Of a stretch of 36,591 nucleotides of DNA, positions 1 through 7,225 are shown piece by piece. The translations under genes were made by a program, and so were the position numbers. Below the pieces are notes generated by a model. The model ran no database searches. It saw nothing but the letters and a program-made list of their open reading frames with translations, and was not told where the DNA came from. How positions within the stretch are numbered: the stretch's first letter is position 1; the number at the start of each line of letters is the position of its first letter. This DNA comes from CAYGWX01 sp964353855 [NCBI: uncultured bacterium]. GTDB taxonomy: Bacteria; Edwardsbacteria; CAYGWX01. Location of the stretch: assembly GCA_964353855.1 (NCBI GenBank), contig CAYGWX010000016.1, positions 1-36,591 on the forward strand, in the 5' to 3' direction.

Positions 1-1
1 G

Positions 2-61
2 ATCAACAAGATGCGCCCCACCAAGGACAACAAGCGGTTCCTTGATTCCATGAACGGCTAG
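2..61 (+). CDS. rho: Transcription termination factor Rho, C-terminal end (partial)
   Basis: The frame is open from the left edge and ends at TAG. The 19 visible residues, [19 protein letters not shown], resemble the end of Rho, which typically closes with a Lys/Thr-rich helix followed by 'FL.SMN'. The next gene is rpmE, and rho-rpmE is a common bacterial gene order. Rho is the hexameric RNA helicase that ends transcription. The body of the gene lies outside the window, so the call rests on a short tail plus context. Confidence 0.6.
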   Translation: MNKMRPTKDNKRFLDSMNG

Positions 62-81
62 AATATAACCTGGAGGACCCA

Positions 82-528
82 TTGAAGAAAGATATCCATC
101 CCAACTACGTCGACTGCACGGTCACCTGCGCCTGCGGGAACGTGTTCCAAACCCGCTCCACGATGCCCAAGATCCACGTGGAGATCTGCTCCGCCTGCCA
201 TCCCTTCTACACCGGCAAGCAGAAGCTCGTGGACACTGCGGGCCGGATCGAGCGCTACCGCAAGCGCTACGCGAAAATGGAACCCGAACCCAAGGCGGAT
301 GCGAAAAAGGAACCCGCCCCCAGGGCGGAGAAGGCGTCCGTTCCCAAGGCGGAGAAGGTATCCGTTCCCAAGGCGGAGAAGGTATCCGTTCCCAAGGCGG
401 AGAAGGTATCCGTTCCCAAGGCGGAGAAGGTGTCCGTTCCCAAAGCGGAGATGGAATCCGCTCCCAAAGCGGAGACGGAACCTCTCCCCAAAGCGGAGAC
501 GGAATCCGACCCCAAAGCGGAGAAGTAG
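82..528 (+). CDS. rpmE: Ribosomal protein L31 with long octapeptide-repeat C-terminal tail
   Basis: Large-subunit ribosomal protein. Residues 1-70 are a normal zinc-type L31: it starts MKKDIHPNY and carries the four-cysteine set C16, C18, C36 and C39. It starts at TTG, with GGAGG ending about 6 nt upstream. L31 is normally about 65-85 aa. This one is 148 aa because residues from about 68 onward are roughly ten octapeptides of the form VPKAEKVS, drifting to APKAETEP and LPKAETES. The tail is highly charged (Lys/Glu), proline-containing and probably disordered. It is encoded by a 24-bp tandem repeat that stays in frame to the stop codon. The L31 identity is firm; the tail's role is unknown. Confidence 0.93.
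   Translation: MKKDIHPNYVDCTVTCACGNVFQTRSTMPKIHVEICSACHPFYTGKQKLVDTAGRIERYRKRYAKMEPEPKADAKKEPAPRAEKASVPKAEKVSVPKAEKVSVPKAEKVSVPKAEKVSVPKAEMESAPKAETEPLPKAETESDPKAEK
337..456 (+). repeat. 24-bp tandem repeat inside rpmE
   Basis: Copies begin at 337, 361, 385, 409 and 433. The central ones are nearly identical, and degenerate copies continue on both sides to about 525. Each unit encodes eight residues, so changes in copy number keep the frame. It codes for the L31 tail. Confidence 0.9.
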
Positions 529-534
529 CCTGTT

Positions 535-2334
535 GTGAAAGAGCCGGTTCCGAGGAGGCCTTTCTGGCCCGCCAGGCTTTTGGCGGGCCTTGTCCTTTGG
601 GGAGGGTTCGCCCTGTGGTGCCCCGGAAAAAGCTCCTCCGGGGCCCTGGTCAGGGAGATCCGCTTCCAGGGGAACAAGGTCTTCACCACGAGGTCCCTCC
701 TGGGCCGCATCCGGACCAAGCCGGGTATGGAGTACTCTGGGAAGGTCTGGAGCGCGGACCTGGACTCCCTGCGGGCGTTTTACCGGGACGAAGGATTCTG
801 GGAGGCGACCCTCGCGGACAGCGTCCGGCCGGAAGGGGACCGGGTGAGCCTGGGGGTGAGGGTCGCGGAGGGACCGAGGGCTGTGCTCGGCAAGGTCGCC
901 CTGCTGGGGGCCCGGGCGCTGGACGAGGGGACCTTCCTATCCCTGTCGGGCCTGAGAGCAGGCCGGCCGTTCCGGAAGACGGACTTCGAACAGGGGATCG
1001 AACGCGTCCTGGAGCGCTACGAGGAACTTGGCCATCCCCTCTGCCGGATAGAGCCCGGGGACTTCGAGCGCCGGGGATCCCGGCTGGATTTCATCCTCCG
1101 CCTGAGGGAGGGGCCGAAGGTCGCCATCGACTCGATCCAGGTCCGGGGGAACGATGAGACCCAGGCCCGGGTGGTGGCCCGGGAGTTCCGGATGAAACCC
1201 GGGGAGACCTATCGCCGGAGCAAGATCCGGGAGGGCCGGGAGCGCCTCCTGGCCACGGGATATTTCCTGGACGTCCTCGAGCCCGAGGTCATCCCTTTCG
1301 CGGGCCAGGATTCCTTCCGGCTCGTCTGGCGGGCCAAGCTTCGGGTGCAGGTCAGGGAGGGCCGGCCGAACAGCGCCGAGGGGGTGATGGGCTACGTGCC
1401 CCGGGAAGGGGAGAGGGGCTATCTCACGGGATTCCTCCGTGCGGCGTTCCGCAACCTCCTGGGGTCCGGCCGGGAGGTGGGGCTGCGCTGGGAGAAGCTG
1501 GTGCCGGCCAGCTCGCTCCTGTTCTTCTCCTACCAGGAACCCTACGCCTTCTCCCTGCCCCTGACCCTGGGAGGGGAGGTGACCCACGAGGTCCGGGACT
1601 CCAGCTACATCCGGACCTCGGGCTCGGCGTTCGCCCGGGTCCCGCTCACCGGCGAGGCCGGCCTGAGCCTGGGGTTCGGGAGGGAGAGGGTCGTTCCGGG
1701 AAGCCGCCACAACAATCCCAATCTCCGGAGCGACAAATCCCTGTCCATTTTCGGATTGGCCTACCGGCGCCTGGACCTGCCCTTGAATCCGCGGGCCGGC
1801 CTGGACCTTTCCGGAACCGCCGAGTACGGGATCAAGAGCTTCCCGGACCGGGCGGACCACGCCAAGGTCACCCGGACCGCGGGGGACGCCTCCTTTCATA
1901 TTCCCCTGGGCAGGGGGGGGGAGGGAAGCGGGTTCTCCCTGGCGATCCTGGCCCACGGCCGGGCCACCGTCTCCACCGAGGAGTTCATCCCGCCCAACGA
2001 GGAGTACTTCCTGGGCGGGGCGAATTCGCTGCGCGGCTTTGCCGAGCAGCAGTTCCTGGGCAGCCGGGTGGCCTGGGCGAATCTCGAGCTCCGCCGGCTG
2101 CTCTCCCGGTCGTCCCGGGTCGCGGCCTTCTACGACCTGGGTTCCTACGCCGAGAAGCGCATGAACCCCCTCCTGCCGGACTCCACGGAGCGGGTCCGGG
2201 GGACGAAGCAGGGGTACGGCCTGGGCCTGCGGGTGGGAAACGAGGCGACCCTCCTCAAGCTGGATTACGCCCTGGGGAAGGGGGAGAGGTTCGAGCAGGG
2301 GAAGATCCACGTGGGGGTGGAGAACCGGTTTTAG
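535..2334 (+). CDS. Omp85-family outer-membrane protein (BamA/TamA-like, POTRA plus beta-barrel)
   Basis: Predicted outer-membrane protein of the Omp85 superfamily, which inserts or translocates proteins (or lipids) at the outer membrane. The GTG start lies 6 nt after the rpmE stop and is followed at once by a signal peptide (basic start, hydrophobic run LLAGLVLWGGFALW). Residues of about 36-275 hold three or so POTRA-like repeats (for example 'REIRFQGNKVFTTRSLLGRI' and 'AIDSIQVRGNDETQARVVAR'). The rest is barrel, with the family motif GGANSLRGF at about 495-503 (the VRGF/Y element) and a terminal Phe in VGVENRF, the usual barrel sorting signal. At 599 aa it is closer in size to TamA than to BamA (about 800). 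The exact subfamily is not decided. It is probably co-transcribed with rho-rpmE. Confidence 0.85.
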   Translation: MKEPVPRRPFWPARLLAGLVLWGGFALWCPGKSSSGALVREIRFQGNKVFTTRSLLGRIRTKPGMEYSGKVWSADLDSLRAFYRDEGFWEATLADSVRPEGDRVSLGVRVAEGPRAVLGKVALLGARALDEGTFLSLSGLRAGRPFRKTDFEQGIERVLERYEELGHPLCRIEPGDFERRGSRLDFILRLREGPKVAIDSIQVRGNDETQARVVAREFRMKPGETYRRSKIREGRERLLATGYFLDVLEPEVIPFAGQDSFRLVWRAKLRVQVREGRPNSAEGVMGYVPREGERGYLTGFLRAAFRNLLGSGREVGLRWEKLVPASSLLFFSYQEPYAFSLPLTLGGEVTHEVRDSSYIRTSGSAFARVPLTGEAGLSLGFGRERVVPGSRHNNPNLRSDKSLSIFGLAYRRLDLPLNPRAGLDLSGTAEYGIKSFPDRADHAKVTRTAGDASFHIPLGRGGEGSGFSLAILAHGRATVSTEEFIPPNEEYFLGGANSLRGFAEQQFLGSRVAWANLELRRLLSRSSRVAAFYDLGSYAEKRMNPLLPDSTERVRGTKQGYGLGLRVGNEATLLKLDYALGKGERFEQGKIHVGVENRF

Positions 2335-2372
2335 GTGTTTTAAAAAGCCCCCTCGTTTTATCCCAAAATAAG

Positions 2373-2400
2373 AAATCCCCGGGTCGGCGCCTGGGGATTT
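2373..2400. terminator. Hairpin between convergent genes, probable terminator
   Basis: Arms AAATCCCCGGG and CCTGGGGATTT pair over 11 positions with one G-U, around the loop TCGGCG. It sits between the Omp85 gene (ends 2334, plus strand) and the toxin gene (ends 2423, minus strand). Read on the minus strand the stem is followed by a T-rich run, so it best fits termination of the toxin-antitoxin operon. It may act in both directions. Confidence 0.5.
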
Positions 2401-2422
2401 CCCTCCTGCGGTCTCTTCGGGG

Positions 2423-2689
2423 TTAAAATCGCCGGTAAGCTTCCCGGCGGTGGCGGATGTAATGCACGGTGATTTGCCTGGCCTGGTTATCCACCTCGTA
2501 GACGATGCGATAAGCCCCTGCCCGCAGGCGGTAGAGTCGTTCCGCGCCCGAGAGTTTGATCGTTCCCGGTGGATGGGGGTGGGTTACGAGGCCTGAGATG
2601 CGGGCCAGAATCCGGACCGCTTCGGCTTGGGGGACCGGGCGCAGGTCCTTCTGGACCGAGGGCTTGAAAAGAAGGCTATAAGACCCCAT
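2423..2689 (-). CDS. RelE/ParE-superfamily toxin
   Basis: An 88-aa protein with the RelE/ParE layout: N-terminal 'YSLLFKPSVQKDLRPVP', a middle helix, then 'KLSG...YRLRAGAYRIVYEVD' and the terminal strand 'ITVHYIRHRREAYRRF'. The last segment (GxYRIxYEVD ... HRREAYR) is the strongest family mark. Members are ribosome-dependent mRNA endonucleases (RelE type) or gyrase poisons (ParE type). The basic C-terminal residues favour RelE but do not prove it. It overlaps the upstream partner by 14 nt, as expected of an antitoxin-toxin operon. Confidence 0.85.
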   Translation of the reverse strand: MGSYSLLFKPSVQKDLRPVPQAEAVRILARISGLVTHPHPPGTIKLSGAERLYRLRAGAYRIVYEVDNQARQITVHYIRHRREAYRRF

Positions 2690-2867
2690 CCTTTTTGAGC
2701 CGCCTTTTCATCTCCTCCAGGCTGATCGGTGTTTCCTTACGGCGTTCGGCGACCACGGCCAGGTCGTGGAGGTCCTCCAGCAATTGCTCATAGCGCTTGA
2801 CGGGCAGGATGACTCCGGTTTTTCCGCCTTTCCGGTCTACGATGTATTGTTCTTTTAACGGGCTCAT
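2676..2867 (-). CDS. Antitoxin of the RelE/ParE-type pair
   Basis: A 63-aa acidic/basic protein beginning MSPLKEQYIVDRKGGKTGVI, with the Phd/RelB-like N-terminus 'YIVDRKGGKTGVILPVKRYEQLLEDL'. That segment is the DNA-binding and dimerising part of Phd/YefM-type antitoxins. The C-terminal half (about 40-63, Lys/Glu-rich) would wrap the toxin. GAGAGG lies 8-9 nt upstream of the ATG on the minus strand. It is the first gene of the operon. Family members usually repress their own promoter, which would lie in 2868-2940. Confidence 0.8.
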   Translation of the reverse strand: MSPLKEQYIVDRKGGKTGVILPVKRYEQLLEDLHDLAVVAERRKETPISLEEMKRRLKKDGVL

Positions 2868-2988
2868 TTCAATTCCTCTCTTGTTTCCAGTAGTTTACGG
2901 CTTCTAATTGTATTCGATTTGACCCCTTTTGTCAAGCCGCTGAGTTTCCCCGGGATAAACGGGATTGGAGTCTTACCCGGGATGGCCG

Positions 2989-3012
2989 AAAGGCGGCTTT
3001 GGGCCGCCTTTT
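2989..3012 (+). terminator. Perfect hairpin with short T run
   Basis: Arms AAAGGCGGC (2989-2997) and GCCGCCTTT (3003-3011) pair perfectly around the loop TTTGG, and the run continues as TTTT. It has the look of a rho-independent terminator on the plus strand. It lies upstream of the 3034 promoter and could insulate it from transcripts arriving from the left. Confidence 0.45.
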
Positions 3013-3033
3013 CAATCCCCCTCTTCCTTGGTA

Positions 3034-3062
3034 TTGACATGATCTATTAAATACAGTATGAT
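3034..3062 (+). promoter_or_regulatory. Sigma70-type promoter for the TldD/TldE-like operon
   Basis: TTGACA at 3034-3039 and TATGAT at 3057-3062, separated by exactly 17 bp. This is a perfect -35, a one-mismatch -10 and ideal spacing. It implies a transcript start near 3070 and a leader of about 150 nt before the ATG at 3218. Confidence 0.75.
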
Positions 3063-3072
3063 TATGCCCGGA

Positions 3073-3096
3073 GCCCATTTCTAAGGAAAAATGGGC
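3073..3096 (+). other. Leader hairpin just downstream of the 3034 promoter
   Basis: GCCCATTT (3073-3080) and AAATGGGC (3089-3096) form an 8-bp perfect stem with the loop CTAAGGAA, at or just after the predicted transcript start. The rest of the leader to 3217 is GC-rich, and I recognise no known riboswitch in it. The hairpin may protect the 5' end of the mRNA. Confidence 0.4.
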
Positions 3097-3217
3097 ACGA
3101 TGCCCCACCGAACCTGAAAGAAGTGCCACGGAGTCGGTGCAGGGGGGAGGTCAGGTACCCTGCGTTCTGCATCACCCCTGGGAAGGTTTCCCACATCCTG
3201 CGTTAACAGGAGGCCTC

Positions 3218-4948
3218 ATGTTCAAGAAAAGCGCGTGGGTTGTTTCCGTTATTCTGATAGGTCTCAGCACCTCCGTTCCCTGTCTCTACGGGCAGGGCGA
3301 CGATCTTCCGACCGAGCTGAAGGTCATGAAGGGCGAGCTCGCCAGGAACTTCGAGGCGCTGAAAAAGCAATCCGTCCCCCCGTACTACCTCAGCTACTCC
3401 ATCGACCGGGTCCGTATTCAACGGGTGTCGGCGTCCTTCGGGGCCCTCTCCGAAAAGACCGAAGACACCACGGCCTACCTGAGGATCGGTCTGAGGGTGG
3501 GCTCCTGCCAGCTGGACAACTCCCATGAACTCCGCGGGGACCCGTACGCCCGCTACCGGTCGTATTATTCCGGCTTCAAGTCGGCGCCGCTCCACGAAGC
3601 CCCCCAAGCCCTTAGCGTCCTCCTCTGGCAGGAGACCGACAAGTCTTACAAGGATGCCGTCGAGATGCTGGCCAAGATCAAGACCGAGAGAAACCTGAAG
3701 GCGGCCGAGGAGGACCAGTCCGATGACTTCTCGGTTTCGGCGCCGAACGCCTCCGTCGAAAAGCCCCTTGCCGTCGGGGTCGACCTCGATCGGTGGGCGG
3801 CCCAGGTGAGGAAATTCTCCGCGCCCTTTCAAAAGAGCCCGCACATCTTTTCCGGCTACGCTTCCTTTCAGAGCGAGGTGAGGAACAAATATTTCGTGGA
3901 TACCGACGGGTCGATCATCCTGACCCCGGTCAACTACATGCGGCTTTCCATCCGGGCGATGACCAAAGCCGAGGACGGCATGGAGCTCCCGCTCCATTTG
4001 AGTTACTTCGGGTATAAGGAAGCCGACCTCCCTCCCGAGGACAAGGTCCTGGCCGACATCGACCGATTGATCGCGACCCTGGAGCAGCTCCGGACCGCTC
4101 CCCTGGTCGACCCCTATATGGGCCCCGCCCTCCTGTCCGGACGCTCCAGCGGGGTCTTTTTCCATGAGATCCTCGGGCACCGGCTGGAGGGGCACCGGCA
4201 GAAAAGCGAGGAGGAGGGGCAGACCTTCAAGAAGAAGGTCGGCGAGAAAATCCTCCCGGAGTTCATCTCGGTGACCTTCGATCCCACCCGGCGGGACTAC
4301 CAGGGCTTGGTCCTTTCGGGATATTACCGGTTCGACGATGAGGGGACGAAAGCCGAACGGGTGGGCGTCATCGAGAACGGCGTCCTGAAAGGCTTTCTGA
4401 TGAGCCGGTCTCCGATCGCGGGATTCCCCCGCTCCAACGGCCATGCCCGATGTCAACCGGGGATCACCCCGGTCTCGCGCCAGTCGAATTTGATCGTCGG
4501 GTCCACCCGCGAGCTCTCCGAGGCCAAGCTCCGGGAACGGATGATCGCCGAATGCCGCAAGCAGAACAAGCCGTTCGGCCTGCTCTTCAAGGACATCGAG
4601 GGGGGATTCACCATGACGGGCCGGGAGGTCCCCAACGCCTTCACCGTCCTCCCGCTGCTGGTCTACAAAGTCTTCGCCGACGGGCGGCCCGACGAGGTCG
4701 TCCGTGGCGTCGACCTGATCGGGACCCCGCTGACCACGTTCAGCAAAATCGTCGCCACCGGGTCCGAGGTGGAGGCTTTTAACGGGACCTGCGGGGCGGA
4801 AAGCGGCGGGGTTCCCGTTTCGGCCGTTTCCCCGTCGATCCTGGTCTCCCAGATCGAAGTCCAGAAGAAGGCCAAATCCCAGGAAAAGCCGCCGATCCTT
4901 CCGCCCCCCGGAAAAGACAAATCCCCTGAGAAGGGAGGCCAGCCATGA
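3218..4948 (+). CDS. Exported TldD-like zinc metallopeptidase
   Basis: A 576-aa protein of the TldD/PmbA family (family U62). In E. coli TldD and TldE form a heterodimeric protease that matures small peptides and degrades antitoxin. The ATG at 3218 is chosen because AGGAGG (3208-3213) stands 4 nt before it and a clean signal peptide follows (MFKKSAWVVSVILIGLSTSV..CLYGQ). An in-frame GTG at 3137 has neither. The metal site is intact: HEILGH at residues 316-321, followed by RLEGH, matching the HExxxH of TldD. Classic TldD is cytoplasmic and about 480 aa; this copy is longer and predicted to be secreted or periplasmic. Its stop overlaps the start of the next gene (ATGA), so the two are translationally coupled. 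Its physiological substrate is unknown. Confidence 0.85.
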   Translation: MFKKSAWVVSVILIGLSTSVPCLYGQGDDLPTELKVMKGELARNFEALKKQSVPPYYLSYSIDRVRIQRVSASFGALSEKTEDTTAYLRIGLRVGSCQLDNSHELRGDPYARYRSYYSGFKSAPLHEAPQALSVLLWQETDKSYKDAVEMLAKIKTERNLKAAEEDQSDDFSVSAPNASVEKPLAVGVDLDRWAAQVRKFSAPFQKSPHIFSGYASFQSEVRNKYFVDTDGSIILTPVNYMRLSIRAMTKAEDGMELPLHLSYFGYKEADLPPEDKVLADIDRLIATLEQLRTAPLVDPYMGPALLSGRSSGVFFHEILGHRLEGHRQKSEEEGQTFKKKVGEKILPEFISVTFDPTRRDYQGLVLSGYYRFDDEGTKAERVGVIENGVLKGFLMSRSPIAGFPRSNGHARCQPGITPVSRQSNLIVGSTRELSEAKLRERMIAECRKQNKPFGLLFKDIEGGFTMTGREVPNAFTVLPLLVYKVFADGRPDEVVRGVDLIGTPLTTFSKIVATGSEVEAFNGTCGAESGGVPVSAVSPSILVSQIEVQKKAKSQEKPPILPPPGKDKSPEKGGQP

Positions 4949-6756
4949 GGAAGATGATCCTTTTTTCCTTGATCGGAATGTTCGCTGGGGGCCTGGTCGC
5001 GCAGGCCCAGAACGCCACGATCTTGAACGCCATGAAGGACGAGCTGGCAAGATCGATGGGCCAGCTGCGGCTGGAGAGCCAGTCGCCCCCCTATTACATC
5101 GCTTATCAGGTCAGCGACGTTTACTCCCTGCAGATCACCACGAGCTCGGGAGCCATCACGAAAAACGACGAGGAGAGGGATAGGTCCCTGAAGGTCGATC
5201 TGCGGGTCGGGGATTATTCCCTGGATAATTCCCACTTCCAGAGCATGGATTTCATGGGCTGGATGTCCTACCGGAGCGAAGCCCCCATGCCCCTGGACGA
5301 CGATTACGACGTCCTGCGCAGGACGATCTGGCTGGACACGGACGGGGCCTACAAAGGGGCCCTGGAGACCCTCTCCAGGAAAAAAGCCTATCTGCAGAAC
5401 ACCATCCGGACCGATTCCCTCCCCGACTTCACGAAAGGGGAGAAGTTCACCCACCTCTCCGCGGGGATCCCCTGGAAGGTCCAGCGAAACGAGCTGGCCC
5501 AATTGGTCGAACAGGCTTCCCAGGCCTTCCTCAAGGAAAGCAAGATCCACCAATCCGAGATCGACCTTGAGACCTTCTTCGAGAATGACTGCTTCGTGAA
5601 CAGCGAGGGGGTGGAAAGCGCCCAGCCCCACCGGTGCACCAAACTCGTGCTCACGGCCAATACCCAGGCCGACGACGGGATGCCCCTCAAGAATTTCCGG
5701 GTTTACATCTTCTCCGATCCCAGCGAACTCCCGGACCGGCCGAAGCTGGCCGCGGACATTGCCGCCCTGGTCTCCGACCTGATGGCCCTGAGGGCCGCCC
5801 CGGTGGTCGAGGATTACAGCGGACCGGTGCTGTTCGAACAGCAAGCCGCGGCCGAGATCCTCGCCCAGGGATTCATACCCCGTCTCCTGGCCAAACGCAC
5901 GGCGGAGTCCGACAACAGCCAGTTCAACCCCTTCTCGAATAAGAACGCAAACCCCCTGCTGAGCAAACTGAACACCCGGATCCTCCCGAAATTCGTGTCC
6001 CTCAAGGCCACCCCCGCGGTCCACGCCTACAAGGGGGTCCCGCTCCTCGGCTCCTACGACGTCGACGACGAGGGCGTGAGGGCCCGGGAGGTGAGCCTGG
6101 TCGAGAACGGCTTTTTGAGGGGCTTTCTCTTGTCGCGCTCTCCGGTCAAGGGCTTCGGCCAGTCCAACGGCCATTTCCGCGGAGGCTCCACGGCCCCGAG
6201 CGTGGTGCGTTTCCTCACCACCCAGGGCAAGTCCCCCGAGGACCTGAAAAAGATCCTGACCGACCGGCTCAAGGAGGACGGGTTGAAGTACGGGTACCTC
6301 GTCCGGTCCATCCTCCCGCCGGCCCAGGTGGACCGCGACAGGAACAGCTTTCAAAGCATGTTCATGGCCCGCTACAGCGCGGGCTCGGATGCCGTCAAGC
6401 TGACCAACCCCGTTCGGGTCTACCGGGTCTACCCGGATGGGAAAGAGGAGCTCGTGCGGGGCGCGGAGTTTGAAAACATCAATGTCCGGTCGTTCAAAGA
6501 CCTCCTCGGCACCGGGAAAGAGGAGTTCGTCTACAACTATCCGGTGACCTCGACGCCCGATATGTCCTTCGACCGTTCCAGCCCCAACGTCCTGTACGCC
6601 ACGATTATCGCGCCCTCGTTCATCCTGGCCGACGTGGACATCAAGAAGGCCACGGGAAACTACCGGCAGCTCCCGATCGTGAGTCATCCGGCCCCCGGCA
6701 GGATTTTCCCACTCCGGGGGTTAAAAGTTCCCCCTCGGACGCTTTGGGGTGGATGA
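4945..6756 (+). CDS. Exported TldE/PmbA-like partner subunit lacking the zinc motif
   Basis: A 603-aa protein with a signal peptide (MRKMILFSLIGMFAGGLVAQ) and the same overall plan as its upstream neighbour: 'MKDELARSMGQLRLESQSPP' parallels 'MKGELARNFEALKKQSVPP', and both carry 'DNSH', 'GSYDVDDEGVRAREVSLVENG'-like and 'LLSRSP..GF..SNGH' segments. At the place of HExxxH it reads 'VLFEQQAAAEILAQ', so it has no zinc ligands. That is how TldE differs from TldD. I infer a secreted TldD/TldE-type heterodimer in which this is the non-catalytic subunit. It begins inside the ATGA overlap with the upstream gene. The last 20 or so residues look unlike the family and may be a lineage-specific end. Confidence 0.82.
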   Translation: MRKMILFSLIGMFAGGLVAQAQNATILNAMKDELARSMGQLRLESQSPPYYIAYQVSDVYSLQITTSSGAITKNDEERDRSLKVDLRVGDYSLDNSHFQSMDFMGWMSYRSEAPMPLDDDYDVLRRTIWLDTDGAYKGALETLSRKKAYLQNTIRTDSLPDFTKGEKFTHLSAGIPWKVQRNELAQLVEQASQAFLKESKIHQSEIDLETFFENDCFVNSEGVESAQPHRCTKLVLTANTQADDGMPLKNFRVYIFSDPSELPDRPKLAADIAALVSDLMALRAAPVVEDYSGPVLFEQQAAAEILAQGFIPRLLAKRTAESDNSQFNPFSNKNANPLLSKLNTRILPKFVSLKATPAVHAYKGVPLLGSYDVDDEGVRAREVSLVENGFLRGFLLSRSPVKGFGQSNGHFRGGSTAPSVVRFLTTQGKSPEDLKKILTDRLKEDGLKYGYLVRSILPPAQVDRDRNSFQSMFMARYSAGSDAVKLTNPVRVYRVYPDGKEELVRGAEFENINVRSFKDLLGTGKEEFVYNYPVTSTPDMSFDRSSPNVLYATIIAPSFILADVDIKKATGNYRQLPIVSHPAPGRIFPLRGLKVPPRTLWGG

Positions 6757-6907
6757 GCCGTCCTTCCGGTTCCCGGCCTTTCCCGGATAATGACAGACCG
6801 GCTCTTGCGGAGTGTTGCCGCAAGTCTTTGAAAATCAGGCCCTAACGGCCATTGAGGCAAGGAGCCTTTGGAGGGAGGTCCGGTTCGGGGGACAATTAAT
6901 TTGAATT

Positions 6908-6923
6908 TGGCACGGTTCTTGCT
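6908..6923 (+). promoter_or_regulatory. Consensus sigma54 (-24/-12) promoter site
   Basis: TGGCACGGTTCTTGCT matches the RpoN consensus TGGCACGNNNNTTGCW at every fixed position, with GG at 6909-6910 and GC at 6921-6922 exactly 10 nt apart. It overlaps the -35 of the sigma70 promoter by one base. It points toward tRNA-Glu and the OmpA-family gene. Whether this organism encodes RpoN cannot be seen here. Confidence 0.6.
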
Positions 6924-6952
6924 TGACAGATAATGAGGTTTTCAGGTATAAT
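6923..6952 (+). promoter_or_regulatory. Sigma70-type promoter for tRNA-Glu
   Basis: Perfect TTGACA (6923-6928) and perfect TATAAT (6947-6952) with an 18-bp spacer, 30 nt upstream of the tRNA 5' end. A strong promoter fits a stable-RNA gene. Confidence 0.8.
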
Positions 6953-6982
6953 AAGTGCCCCAAATTTCAAACGGATAAAGGA

Positions 6983-7058
6983 GGCGCTATCGTCTAGTGG
7001 CCCAGGACGGGTGGTTCTCAGCCATCAAACCGGGGTTCGATTCCCCGTAGCGCCACCA
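6983..7058 (+). tRNA. tRNA-Glu (anticodon CTC)
   Basis: A 76-nt cloverleaf. Acceptor GGCGCTA pairs with TAGCGCC. The D arm starts GTCTAGTGG. The anticodon stem GGTGG/CCATC (one G-U) closes the loop TTCTCAG, with anticodon CTC at 7017-7019. The T arm is CGGGG-TTCGATT-CCCCG, the discriminator base is A, and CCA is encoded. It reads GAG, a heavily used Glu codon in this window. Confidence 0.95.
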
Positions 7059-7066
7059 TAGGTATG

Positions 7067-7129
7067 AGCCTTCGCTTTGTAACAGGTGCCCGCTCCGGGA
7101 AGATTCTGTTCTCAGGCGACGGCTTTTTT
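7067..7129 (+). terminator. Probable terminator after tRNA-Glu
   Basis: A nested structure: AGCC.TCGC (7067-7075) pairs with GCGA.GGCT (7116-7124) across one mismatch. Inside it AACAG pairs with CTGTT and CCCG with CGGG. A run of six T follows (7124-7129). It would separate the tRNA from the OmpA-family gene, although read-through is possible. Confidence 0.5.
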
Positions 7130-7225
7130 CCCCTCAGGCGTTTTGACCGGGACAGGAACGGACGTTCTTAAAGTACGAGCAAATCTTAAGCGCAATCATA
7201 GGCTTTTTCAAAAGGAGGGTGAGTC

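Noticed and set aside
2932-3129. A 65-codon minus-strand frame upstream of the antitoxin.
   Set aside because: It covers the promoter and hairpins, has no ribosome-binding site that I can see and no family resemblance.
3121-3140. AAGTGCCACGGAGTCGGTGC resembles the 3' hairpin of the Streptococcus pyogenes tracrRNA.
   Set aside because: The two differing bases break the stem, no CRISPR array or Cas gene is present, and the match lies in the leader of the TldD-like operon. Chance resemblance.
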